DNA from: Mikania micrantha
Lineage: Eukaryota; Streptophyta; Magnoliopsida; Asterales; Asteraceae
DNA length: 64,000 nucleotides
Direction of reading: 5' to 3'
Assembly (NCBI GenBank): GCA_009363875.1
Contig: CM018691.1
Span: 7,075,977 to 7,139,976, forward strand
A model generated the notes under the pieces. The model ran no database searches. It saw only the letters and a list, made by a program, of their open reading frames with translations, and was not told where the DNA came from. Numbering within the stretch: the first letter of the stretch is position 1; each line of letters begins with the position of its first letter. Shown piece after piece: positions 21,839 through 32,690 of the stretch. The position numbers and the translations under genes are program-made.

Positions 21839-23306
21839 TGATCGATGTCGAAGTACCAATCAAAAATAAGAGTTTTAAACTCAAGTCCTACTACCCAATT
21901 AGATAGGGAAGTCGGGTATCGATCCACGAGAAGTCAAGTGGAAACTACTTTCAAACACAAGTCACTTAACTACTTGCAATAAAAAATAAACTTTGAATGG
22001 TTGAGTTTTTGATTTGAAAACAAAAACAAACTTCTAAAACTTAAAACAATTAATTAAAATATTTGTAAACAATAATTAAAAAGGTGATCACTCCGGATTT
22101 CAAGTTAATCAAATAACTAGGTATACTTTGAATTGCCAATTGGAAACCACATAGACAAAGCTTATGCTTGAATTGATCCACACCTATGATTTGAAAACCA
22201 ATTAATGACCTTATTGACAACCGATAGCTAGAACGATGTTGTTGATTTGGTTGATTATTGATTTAACAAAACCAATGACTATTAGAGCTTTGAAAACCCA
22301 ATTTCAGCAATTACCAATCCACTCAAACCATGAATGAATAAAAAGTAACAAACTTGAAATTGAAATTGCAAAGTAAACTACAAATCGTTATGGTTTCACA
22401 ATTAAGCAATACTAGAAAAGTAAATCAATGAAAAACTAATCCAATAACAATGTTTAACAATTCAAAAGAAATCCTAGCTATCAAACCTAACTATCCATCT
22501 GGAGACGATCATGAAATGCTTAGCCGGGCATTCCCGTGGTTGAATCTTCACTGTCCTTGATGAATTGCATGATTAGATCTTGATTCCTAGGATTGGATTG
22601 ATGATTGGATGCTTAAGAATGCTCCAAAATGCTCCTAGATACTCCAATTTTTCGTTCCCAAGTGATTCCCCCCGACTAGGGTTAACCGGGGGCTTAAATA
22701 CCCCAAAAAAAAAACTTTTTGGTATGCTGATCTGACGCCCGTCGTAAGCTACGGCTAGGCCACCATAAACTACGGCCTGGGCACTCCCAAACTCTATTTA
22801 TGCCCAAGAGCCTCGGGTTTACGATGCCATTTACGGTGTAACACCCCAGACCATAAGCTACAGCCTGTAAACCATAAGTTACGGCCTAGGCTTCCACAAC
22901 TTCATTTTCTTGCATCCCAAATTGCTCGACCATATGCTGATCTAACACCCGCCGTAAGCTACGGCTAGGCCACCATAAACTATGGTTTGGGCACTCCAAA
23001 ACTCTATTTACGCCCAAGAGCCTCGGGTTTACGATGCCATTTACGGTGTAACACCCCCAGACCATAAGCTACAGCCTGTAAAACATAAGTTACGGCCTGG
23101 GCTTCCACAACTTCATTTTCTTGCATCCCAAATTGCTCGTCCTTGCTTCCGGTTGTCAGATTTCCTTCTAAAATAATCATTTTGCTTCACCTAACCTGCA
23201 AAACCACATGAACACATGGTAGATTCTATTCGAATGAATTATCATATCAAAACACTTAAGAACATCCCATTAAACATTTAATTACCCATTCGAACCCTTG
23301 TTATCA
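21839..23306 (-). mobile_element. Solo LTR related to the Tat-like element
   Basis: 1468 bp beginning TGATCGATGTCGAA, like 111-1354, and ending TTATCA. Flanks CACGT (21834-21838) and CATGT (23307-23311) are a target duplication with one mismatch. No interior remains, as expected after LTR-LTR recombination. In native minus orientation a palindrome-rich block (23140-22724) precedes a TATA-like GGGGTATTTAAGCCCC (22690-22706). Confidence 0.8.
22723..23141. repeat. 210-bp tandem duplication within the solo LTR
   Basis: Two copies (from 22723 and from 22933) of a unit with CCGTAAGCTACGGC-type near-palindromes and gcctcgggtttacgatgcc. They differ at several positions, so the duplication is not new. 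Confidence 0.85.
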
Positions 23307-26190
23307 CATGTGCGGTGTCAGTCCGCTGGGTGTGACGTGGCCAGGAATCAAAGCTCTTAGAAATATATAACAACTCTATATAAGTTGTAAATACACAATT
23401 ACTCATAAAAATTCATGTTATATTAATATAATGCAGCGGAAATAGTTAAGTAATTAAGTTGCAGCGGAAATAAGTCGTTTAAATATACTACATTGTTTAA
23501 GACACATCATGATAAAATGTTTAAAATATATGAAATGTAAACCTAGGTGCATGCAGACTATTCCTCAAGTGTCCCAAGTGCATCCTAGCTTGTGGTGTTC
23601 AGTTACCTGAGAATACATGCGAAAACGTGTCAACATTCACAGGTTTAAATAGTTAAAGCAGTAACGAGATATATACTGAGTATGTTAAGTTGTAGACCTA
23701 CGGTCCCGAGTGTGTCCATTCATCTTACCGAAACTATACTATTTGTCGCCTCCACTGGGTTATCGCGAAACCACGACACAGATCTATATTACACTCGTCG
23801 AGCAGTGGGGTTTGTCAAACCCAGTATTACTACGTAATAACGACTCGTTTGTTACACAACTAACGGTAAGGATATGTGAAGACTTTGTTGCGATATAGTT
23901 ACACTCAAAAGTGGGGCTGTAAACTCACCTGAGTTTAGCAGTGTTGTTGTTGCGTAAGTGTAACGACCCATTTCGTGATTAATTATATTTTAATCGGTCG
24001 GTATGATATTTTGAGTTAAATGTTGTTTAAATATGTGATTGGTTAATGTATTAACTTGGTTAAGTTAGTTGTAATCTAGTTAAGAGTTTAACTATTAAAC
24101 TAAGCTAGTTAGTCTAGTTAAATATAACTAGAAGTTGAGGGGTTGAATTGTCAAAGTCTAAAACTTGTATTAAGAGGATATAATAGGCAAATATGGGTCA
24201 ACACAAGTCAAAATTAGAATCACCTCATCTTGAATACTCCAGGCGACGTGAACAAGGAACAATAAGGAGAAAACCCAAAATTTTGCTTATTTTATCAAAT
24301 TGGTAGTCATTCTTGGGTTGGATCTTGAATGCAAACACACCAACCATGTCTTCTTGCTTCATCTAACACCTTGGTAAATAAATTCTTGGGATTTTGGTGT
24401 AGAAATTCGTGGGTCACCATGGGTTTAGATGAGTTGGTGTAAAAACCCAAAAATGGGTTGTTCATGGGGGTGATAAATGCTTGTGGGTTTCATGTAATCT
24501 TGTATAATTACTTGAAATCACCTACTTTGAAGTAGGATGATGATGCATGGGATAAATAGGAGGTTTTAGTAAGCATTTTAACAAGTTTGAAAAAGTTATG
24601 CACACAAGATGTTTGTTAAAATGCTTGAATAAAAAGTTGGATAAGTGCAGATTCAAACAATTTTTGATTTCTGTACTGTTTTAGAAAAATTATATAAAAT
24701 CAAACGTACCTCCGATTGAGGCGTATTTTATATGTTTGGAAAGGTATTTAAGAGTACTACAATTTGTCTTTAAAACTCATAAACTGATTCGGGTTGTAAG
24801 GGAGTCAAAATGATCGATTTTTGTAGCATGACAGAAAGTTCAGCATGTTGGTTGAAAATATTTTTTGTTGTTGTGCTGATTTTTTAAAAATCATATAAAA
24901 TCAACCGATAATCGTTTTGAGTCATATAATATGTCTTTGGAAAGCTCTTAGAGTCTACTACAATTCATATTTGAATATCAAAGGTTGAATAAAACAATAT
25001 GTTGGTCAAATTTGACAATTACAGCAGCAACTTTAAATTGAGATTTTTCCAAAAATGAGATAAAAACGGGAAATTGAGTTTATATGATCTTGAACAAGAA
25101 TTAATGGTACTAATAGATCATATAAAAATACTTGGCTGTGTTACAAGTGTCTAAGATACTTGCAAATTTGATAGGATCCATATTTAGACTAACGGGTCTA
25201 AAATTGAGAATTTGGTACAAACAAGTAGAAAAGAGGAACCTTGTTTTATTATGGGGTATGATTGAAAGTAGAAATGCTAAATAGCATGTGTGCTATATTA
25301 TTTGTATAGGAAATGAAATGAAATTGAAAAGTGAAATACATAGACTTGAGAGGGAGTTACGAGGTTTCGCATTCCTACGGGCCAAGGTGAGTTACCTACT
25401 CACTAATATGCAACCATAAGACATATTAGTGTTTATGTGTTATATGATTATGTTTGTTGTAACTACTTGTAATTGACTTGTAGTAATTGTGATAAATTGA
25501 ATGATAAATTGACTATATGGGTCATAAAATGTTGAAGATATGAATATGAAACCACATGGGGTGGTATGTAACTACTTGATAGATGTCTTGTAGTATTGGA
25601 TGAATGTTATTTGCTAAATGCATAAGTTGAAAGGTGTTATTAAATGTTAATTGATAGGTGTCATAGAAAATGATGACAATCCACATTTTGTGGAAGAATG
25701 TGAATATAAAACCACATGGGATGGTATTTGACTACTTGATAGTTTTCTTGTAGTATTGAAGTTTGTCTATGTGTGATGTAGTTATGAATCATGTAGTTAT
25801 GATTATTGCATATTTGTTGTATGCAGTTTAAGGGAATGAAGAAAATTCCTATATTGTTAGCATTGCTCGAAAGAAATGTTATTTTGTGAATAATGATCCA
25901 TGTTGAATATCGAGAGTATATGTTTATCTAAATGGTAGTTATGGTTGTTGTATGGCTTGCAGAAAGTCAAAAGGTAATTATGAAAATGAAGGTAGAACTA
26001 CCAATATGGGGAATTAACAATGGTTATGGAATAGATGAATGTTTGACTAATGAAAGTCAAAGTAAGTGTTTATATGTAGTGAAATAATTATGAGAATAGT
26101 TGGTTGATTGTTATGTGGTTTATGCATAATAAATATTTGCGTCAATGTATGTTAGAGAATATATAGTTGACACATAAATTGGGTGATGAT

Positions 26191-26371
26191 CCACATTCGT
26201 GTGGAATTGGATGTAAGACCACAAATTGGGGGCATTTGTGGGATGATTTCACATTTATGTGGAAGTATATGTAAGTCCATATTCATATGGCTAATGAGAT
26301 GATCCACATGCATGTGGAATTTGATGTAGAACAAATATTGAGTGGCATTGGACGGATCCACATTCGTGTGG
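26191..26371. repeat. Cluster of CCACATNNNNGTGG palindromes
   Basis: Five palindromic words: CCACATTCGTGTGG (26191-26204 and 26358-26371), TCACATTTATGTGG (26249-26262), CCATATTCATATGG (26277-26290) and the perfect CCACATGCATGTGG (26304-26317). Confidence 0.8.
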
Positions 26372-26592
26372 AAGAAAATGGCTTGGTGGTAATTAAATGG
26401 GTAATTTTGACCCGTTAATGAACAATTGGAAATCAATTATGATTGAATACTTTGATAATGATGAAATTATAATCCTAGATATGATTATAAATGGGATATA
26501 ATGGAGTTTAAATGTATTTTAATACCACGGAATGTTTAGAAATGGTTTTGGGTGATTAAAACGCGAAAAAAGTGAAAAATTGCTGAAAGGGG

Positions 26593-26712
26593 TGTACAGT
26601 ACGCTGCATGGGACGTACTGTACGCCGGCCACAGTATGGTACGCCCAAACCATTCTGTTGTACGCTGGTGCTATGTAGTACCTTACATCGGGGCTGTAGT
26701 ACCATACGCCGA
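26593..26712. repeat. Cluster of GTACG-type near-palindromes
   Basis: Words such as GTACAGTACGC, GACGTACTGTACGCC, CAGTATGGTACGCC and GTAGTACCATACGCC packed within 120 bp. It lies about 40 bp upstream of a TATA-like CTTTTATAGA (26751-26760) in LTR orientation. Confidence 0.65.
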
Positions 26713-27806
26713 GCAGTGTAATTTTTCCGGATTTCGTTTTCTTTTATAGAATTGATTCCAGAAATCGTTGGGATTAACTCACGTAGTTCTTATAAACTAA
26801 CACTTGATTAATTGTGGTGTTTTCAGGTAAAAAAAAAAAAGAAGGCTCAGCTACGATTCGAAGGGATCAGACGGTTAATGGGGATCGAACCAAGCTTTCG
26901 TAAAGTTTAAGTAAACGGGCTGTAAAGTTTAAAACTACGTTTTTAACGTATTTGACCGGTTTTGTAAATGATGAAAACGTTTAGTTAGTCATGTTAATGC
27001 GTTAAAATTTTTTTGAGGTGAATTGTAAAGGTTTTAAACTTGAAAAATCTGGGACCACTTTTGTAAATTCCGCAATTTTGTTAAATGTTATGTTTTGAGA
27101 ATTGGGGTGTCACAGTAAGAGGCCAGTTGTTTTTCCCTTAGCAGTAACCTATATCACATAGGTGTTTTGAGTTCGTGTTTACGGTTATGTTCGTGTTCGT
27201 GTTGGTCTTACATAAACCTTGTTCATGTCCAAACAACTCTAAGTTGTTGTGTTGGTCGTGTTGACGTTGTTTGACTTAACAGCCCGCTGGTGATTCGTTT
27301 AGTTTAACTGATCGTTCAACGTGTTTTTAGTGTCGTGTGGTTCGTGTAAACACATAAGTTACGTTCGTATGATAACTTACTATTTATAGTAAGTTTCCAT
27401 TTTAAGAAAGTTTCTATTTTAAGCAAGTTTACAAAAAATCACTTTTCATTTATTCTAGCATGCTTGTTTATCCTATATGATCATGTTATCACATAGCATT
27501 TTGTCACACGAAGTCATATAATCACATTTCTTGTTTAAAAGTTACAATTTATAGAAAGTTTACATATCTCATTTTTCTAATCATCAATAAACCTTTCAAG
27601 CATGGCCATAAGACTCTCAACATCTTAAAGTTAATGTTCTTTATAAATCTTGACAAATTACTTTCCAGCTTTTGTCCTGTAATTTCGATTTTCAAGCACC
27701 ATCTAACGTTATTTATAAATGGATTCGATCATGCCACTCATTTAAAAGTGAAACTTGGTTGTATTGGCTCTGAAAAAGAAAACAAAATGAAAATGTGGGA
27801 GCTTAC

Positions 27807-28116
27807 TTTGAGCATAAACAATGGTTGAAAAGGCAAACCACAAGGTCACTCCTATTTGTTGTATCAGTGAACCTTGAAATTCATCGTTCGTGCCATGTTC
27901 AAGCACCCAAATGACAAATCCTAGTAAAATAAAGAAGCAAGCAGATGCAAGCCAAATATCTGAACTAAGTGGTTCCATAAATATCCACAGGCTTGCAGTT
28001 GCATCTGCCTTTCGAGTTAGCGCTGCAAGGCCAAATTCTGTGTATGGCAATGTGAAGTCGACATATTTAGATCTATTAGCTGCGATCGATATATCTCCAA
28101 TGGCAGCATCAAATTC
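27807..28116 (-). pseudogene. GLR-B exon 3 (S1 end, M1, pore loop)
   Basis: 310 nt, bounded by TATAAG acceptor and GTAAGC donor. It encodes YVDFTLPYTEFGLAAL, then M1 and the pore segment (FFILLGFVIWVLEHGTNDEF, LWFAFSTIVYAQ). It is two codons longer than in copy C (ATA-S inserted near ADATASLWIF). The frame is open although the gene is dead. Confidence 0.9.
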
Positions 28117-28659
28117 CTTATAGAATCAATAATGCAACACAACATGTTATACTGATTTTTTGCTCAAAAAAAATTGGTTTAGAATTTATGCATACCCCTG
28201 CATGCACTCGATCTATAAGATCATCGTAAGTTCCATGTTCGAATCGAATGAACACAAAGGATACATTGGGATTTAATCCACCAAAGGAAGCTAGGAACAC
28301 TTTGGAACAAAACCCTAAAACAAATGTTAATTTTTTTTAGCATCATACTTGACTTCAAAAAGGGCCACTGTATTAGTATATACACATGAAATTAACAAAT
28401 TTCTTGTTAAAGATCAGAAAATAGAACACAACTTCTTGAGAGTTTTTATCAATTTTTTCTATGTACAAGTGATGTTGTGTGGGTATTTATACCCTTCAAA
28501 CTTGGCAGTTATTTAACCACCTTTTAACCAGCATAACTACCTTAACCAACATAACCTACTAAACTATAATTAATGTTACATAATTATTTAACCATGATGT
28601 CAAAGTTTAATTTCCAACAATCTCCCCTTAAACTTGATATCACATCCAAGGGTCTTCAT

Positions 28660-29577
28660 TTCATTTTGTCTTCATAGTAGTGTAGGACCATCTTCACAAA
28701 TGAGATGTGATTCTTGCTCGTCTTTCTTGTTGTCCTTCCACTTTGTGCATTCATTAGCGAAATGGTCATGCTTACCACATTCATAAAATCTTAGTTTGCT
28801 CTTGTCTTTGTTTCCATGATCCATATTTCTTCTATGACCTCTTCCTATATCATATGTTCTTTCACGTCCTCTTCCATTGAATTGATTGCTTCTTCCTTTT
28901 CAACGTTGCCAACTTTCAGAATGGTTACTAGAACTTGCTATCAAAAGTTTGATTTGCTCATTTTCTTTTGGTTCATCTTGACTTTTAAGGCGTTCTTCAA
29001 AGGTTGTTAATCTTCCCACTGCTTCTTCAAATGGCATTTTATCTATTTCTGAATACTGCTCGATTGATGCCACGATTGGTAGAAACTTCTTTGGTACCGA
29101 GTTAAATAACTTTCTCACAATTATTTTATCTTTCAAAGTAGTACCCAAAGTTTTAAACTTGGTTCTTATACCGCCTAACTTGCTTGCAAAATCACTTACG
29201 GACTCATTTTGTTTCATCTTCAAGACTTCTAACTCGCTCCTTAATGTTTGAAGATGTTCTTTCTGAACCATGTCTGCTCCCAAATAACGTACTTTAATTG
29301 AATCCCATACTTCTTTTGCATCTGAGTGTTGTGCAACTTGCATTAAAATATCTTCTGGTAATGTTTGGTAGATCATTGCTTTCGTTGTATGCACCTTCTT
29401 TTCATCAACTTCTTTAGTGGATTCAATTGTTTCCCAAAGACCATATGCCTTTAATATTGTTTCCATCAACAATGCCCAAGTGGTATAGTTTGTCTCAGTC
29501 AATTTGGGACATTGAAGTGTTACATTCCCATGTTCACGTGACGATATTGACTTGCCTTCACCTTTCTTTTCTGCCAT
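28660..29577 (-). pseudogene. gag of the 28371-31160 copia element, frameshifted
   Basis: The frame from 29577 encodes copia gag: LQCPKLTETNYTTWALLMET, KEVWDSIKVRYLGAD, LQTLRSELEVLKMKQNESVS, VRKLFNSVPKKFLPIVASIE and FEEAVGRLTTFEERLK. It stops at 28900; the continuation in another frame has the knuckle ECGKHDHFANECTKWK with the first Cys of CCHC changed to Phe, and ends EDGPTLL, then stop, less than 100 bp from the purine tract. So gag is followed directly by the 3' LTR and there is no pol. It resembles the gag at 34785-35624 in every block. Confidence 0.85.
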
Positions 29578-30481
29578 GTTATCTTTCTTATCTTTCTTTG
29601 ATTTCTTTTTCTTCTTCCCTATCTTGCTTTATAATTCCCTTGAATTGTTTTAATCTTGCTAATTTATTACTTGCACACAATGATTTCCTTTCTTGCTTGC
29701 ACCACGAAGGTTAAACCACACAGGTTTTTTCTTGCTAATTCTCAACGATCCACACAGGTTCGGAGTTCGACTTGCTATTTTTTTTTCCACCAAATCACAC
29801 AGATTTGGAGTTTAACTTGCTTCTTCTCAACAAATCACACAGATTTGGAGTTTCTTGCTATGAATCACACAGATTCGCTTGACTTGCTATGAACCACACA
29901 GGTTCGATTCACTTTCTATACGAATTGTTTAAGATCCGTTTTCACTTGCTAATTTAATTTTGTCTTTCTTGTATAAAAAAAATTATTTAAAAAACTAAAT
30001 ATCACAGATTTATTATTCAAATCTTTAATAAAAACTTGTGTTTTCTTTTTTTTTTAGAAAAAATAAAATAAACGAAATGGTTGTAGTTTTTTTTTAAAAA
30101 AAAAAAGAATTTAAATCTGACTTATATCTTGTGTTTTTGTTTAATAATTTTGAAGAGAAAACAACAATATATACTCTCTTTTATTTTCCCGGAAATCAAA
30201 CAAAAATAAAAATTTCCTTTTGTCTTTTGTGAAGATAAGAACCCAAAACACATATTTGAATGGTGCGTTTCACAATTCCTAATTCCAGGTTCTTCTCCGA
30301 CTTTGGCGCCAATGGATTTTTTTCAACACAATTTGGTTCCAAAACATTCTAATGCGGTGTGTTAACAATTAACAAACCAATGTTGCTGATTCCTTCCAAT
30401 TTTCCGGCCGCTTATAAATTGTTCGTCTCTATTTTTCTTTTTCTTGATCGGAAACCTTGAAATCGTTTCACTAATGCAATC

Positions 30482-30655
30482 CATGGGCGAAGTTTAGTGA
30501 AGACCGGGGGGGGGGGCGGGACCGCCCCCTGTTTTTTCGTGCAATAGTGTATATTTCCCGATATGTAGTGTAAAATTTTTTAAATATCTTTATTTCGCCC
30601 CCCTGAAAGAAAAAAAAATCCCCCCCCCCGAAGTTTCAGTCAAGCTCCGCCACTG
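30482..30655. mobile_element. Small hAT-type MITE with G/C runs
   Basis: 174 bp; tips CATGGGCGAAG and (reverse) CAGTGGCGGAG, flanked by ATGCAATC and ATGCAATT (7 of 8). It contains runs of 10 G and 10 C that could pair. It lies in the leader of the copia element and has the same tip type as 59018-59760. Confidence 0.65.
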
Positions 30656-32363
30656 ATGCAATTAATGTTTTAAACTTTTGTTTTTTGACTTCGGTTCGGT
30701 TATATCAAATGAATGAGACGAACATAACTTGCTATTTATCACGAATTTTGGAATCAAACTTGCGATTGTAAAACAGAGTTTTACGTTCAGTCACACTAAC
30801 AACAATTTGCCAGTCATACAGACTTCAAATCTTTCGATCGACAACTTTCTTTCGTCATGCAGACTTTATCCGATCAATAGGGTTCCTAGGATTGATGGCT
30901 CTGATGCCAATTATTAGTATAAACACATGAAATTAACAAATTTCTTGTTAAAGATCAGAAAATAGAACACAACTTCTTGAGAGTTTTTATCAATTCTTTA
31001 TATGTACAAGTGATGTTGTGTGGGTATTTATACCCTTCAAACTTGGCAGTTACTTAACCACCTTTTAACCGACATAACTACCTTAACCAACATAACTTAC
31101 TAAACTATAATTAATGTTGCATAATTATTTAACCGTGATGTCAAAGTTTAATTTCCAACACACTGTTCTGTCTCGCGGTGGAACGCCAATTCTGAGGCGC
31201 CTGCTAGTCACGTATAGCATCCTACGTGTTGGATTATTTAAGACACCTCCTGGCCACACGATGGTATCCAGGCCATCATGAGGAAAAGAATTCAGCTTAC
31301 CAATCTTTTTGGTGAAACCAGCATCTGCTGTCCAAAACCCAACCTTTACTTTCTCTTTACCTATCACATTTATTATTTCCAAGACTTGTGTCAGAACCCT
31401 CGCGTTCATAAATTTGAAATTACCGCGTAAACCATCAAATGAGATTCTTAACATCTGATTCAAAAGTGTTGTACCCCACTGAGCCGTTGCCGAATTTTGT
31501 ACGTTCAATTTAAGAACAGAATGTGTCTTCTCAACAGCCATTGCCAGTGTTGAAACTCCATCATACGCTGAAATAGCATGAGCATTCATATCGTTCAACT
31601 CCATCACATGATACTTCAATGTGAGTTTCTTAAGGTCCCTTGATTGAGGGACATATGATTTAAGACCCACCAACCCTTGCATAGACTCCATAACTTCATC
31701 ATCCATGAAATCCAACAAGTCCATAGTCTTGCTGGTTACAACCACTTGTAACCTGCATCCATCATTCCTAGACATTTTGCATTCTTGAAAATGTGTAATG
31801 CAAGGGAATGAGAAGCATGTATGATGTATAGTTTTGTTTGCATAATTGAAAGCTTGTGAAGCTCTTCTTGTAACACTTCATTGCTAGCAGAGGTTGAAAT
31901 AGGAATCATGTATGCTACAGATATCCTCTTTTCTTGTAGGAACTTGGTGATGAATGTTGGTTTAATCTTGACTTAAGTCTATCATTTAGGTTTATTATTA
32001 GAATTACGTTTTTTGCATGGTTAAGTTAGATTGTTTTGTTTAGTAGAATAAAGGAGAATGGGTAAATGCTTTGACCGAATGATGTGCAAGTGTACGTTGG
32101 GGAAGTGTTCATTGGGTTGAAGAGTTCCATCACTTTACCTATTCTTTTGGTTGACCCCTATTTTTGTGTTAGTTTCTGTTGCCCACGTAGGTCTCAGTAA
32201 AGGCTATTTATAGCCATTGGTATTATTGTTAAAGTGTGCCTTTTTCTTTTGCAATAGTTCCTACCTGCAACTTTCTTTGACAGTTTTTCTTTATACAAAA
32301 CTTCATCATTTACTTATAAATTTAGTGTTGAGTGTGTGAGAACAAAGGGTCTATTCCAACATT

Positions 32364-32377
32364 TGGTATCAGAGCCC
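32364..32377 (+). other. Primer binding site, initiator tRNA-Met type
   Basis: TGGTATCAGAGCCC two bases after the 5' LTR of the gag-only copia element. Confidence 0.9.
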
Positions 32378-32690
32378 TAGGCTCGTACCAGCAGGTTCGA
32401 AACAAGCAAGTACAACAAAGGTTACATGTAATCTGATTGCAAGATTAAAGCAAGTAGCAAGGCTGATCATTTATGATCAGTGGAAAGAAGCAAGAAGTAG
32501 CAAGTATTAAAGCAAGATAAGCAAGACAGCAAGATTTCCCGGAAAGAAAGAAAGAAAGAAAGAAGCAAGAAATCACAGCAGGTAGCAAAAGGCAAGAAGA
32601 AAAGAAGCAAGAACGTGATTAAGACCAATTTTAGCAAGATAATAGAATGGCGATGGTACAAGCAAAAGAAGCAGACGCGTTGTCGTTTCA

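Larger units (their letters stand above)
23959..27114 (+). mobile_element. 3.2-kb solo LTR, gypsy (Tekay-like) family
   Basis: It begins TGTAACGACCC and ends GGGGTGTCACA, between perfect duplications GTAAG (23954-23958 and 27115-27119). No coding region inside. LTRs of this size are known for Tekay-type chromoviruses in Asteraceae, which is the basis for the family guess. It carries two palindrome clusters, at 26191-26371 and 26593-26712, and a near-duplicate of about 155 bp (accacatggg...tacttgatag, about 25548 and 25707). Confidence 0.8.
21815..27600 (-). repeat. Older gypsy-type LTR split by two solo LTRs
   Basis: Three pieces read through: 21815-21838 (TGTCACACCCCC), 23307-23958 and 27115 to about 27600. 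They are separated by solo LTRs with target duplications CACGT/CATGT and GTAAG. The order of events is therefore: this LTR first, the two solo LTRs later. It abuts and probably caused the loss of the 3' end of GLR copy B. Its own far end is not resolved. Confidence 0.55.
28371..31160 (-). mobile_element. Gag-only (TR-GAG-like) copia element in GLR-B exon 2
   Basis: Two 249-bp LTRs (28371-28619 and 30912-31160), about 96% alike by eye, native TGTTGGAAA...ACTAATA, flanked by a perfect duplication CACTG (28366-28370 and 31161-31165). A primer site like TGGCATCAGAGCC (minus, 30897-30909) and a purine tract (AAGGGGAGA, next to 28620) fix minus orientation. The 2.3-kb interior holds gag only. The GLR reading resumes on both sides, which confirms the insertion point inside exon 2. 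Confidence 0.9.

Noticed and set aside
29427..29892. Plus-strand frames opposite the copia gag
   Set aside because: Antisense shadows of gag and leader; the DNA is accounted for by the minus-strand element.
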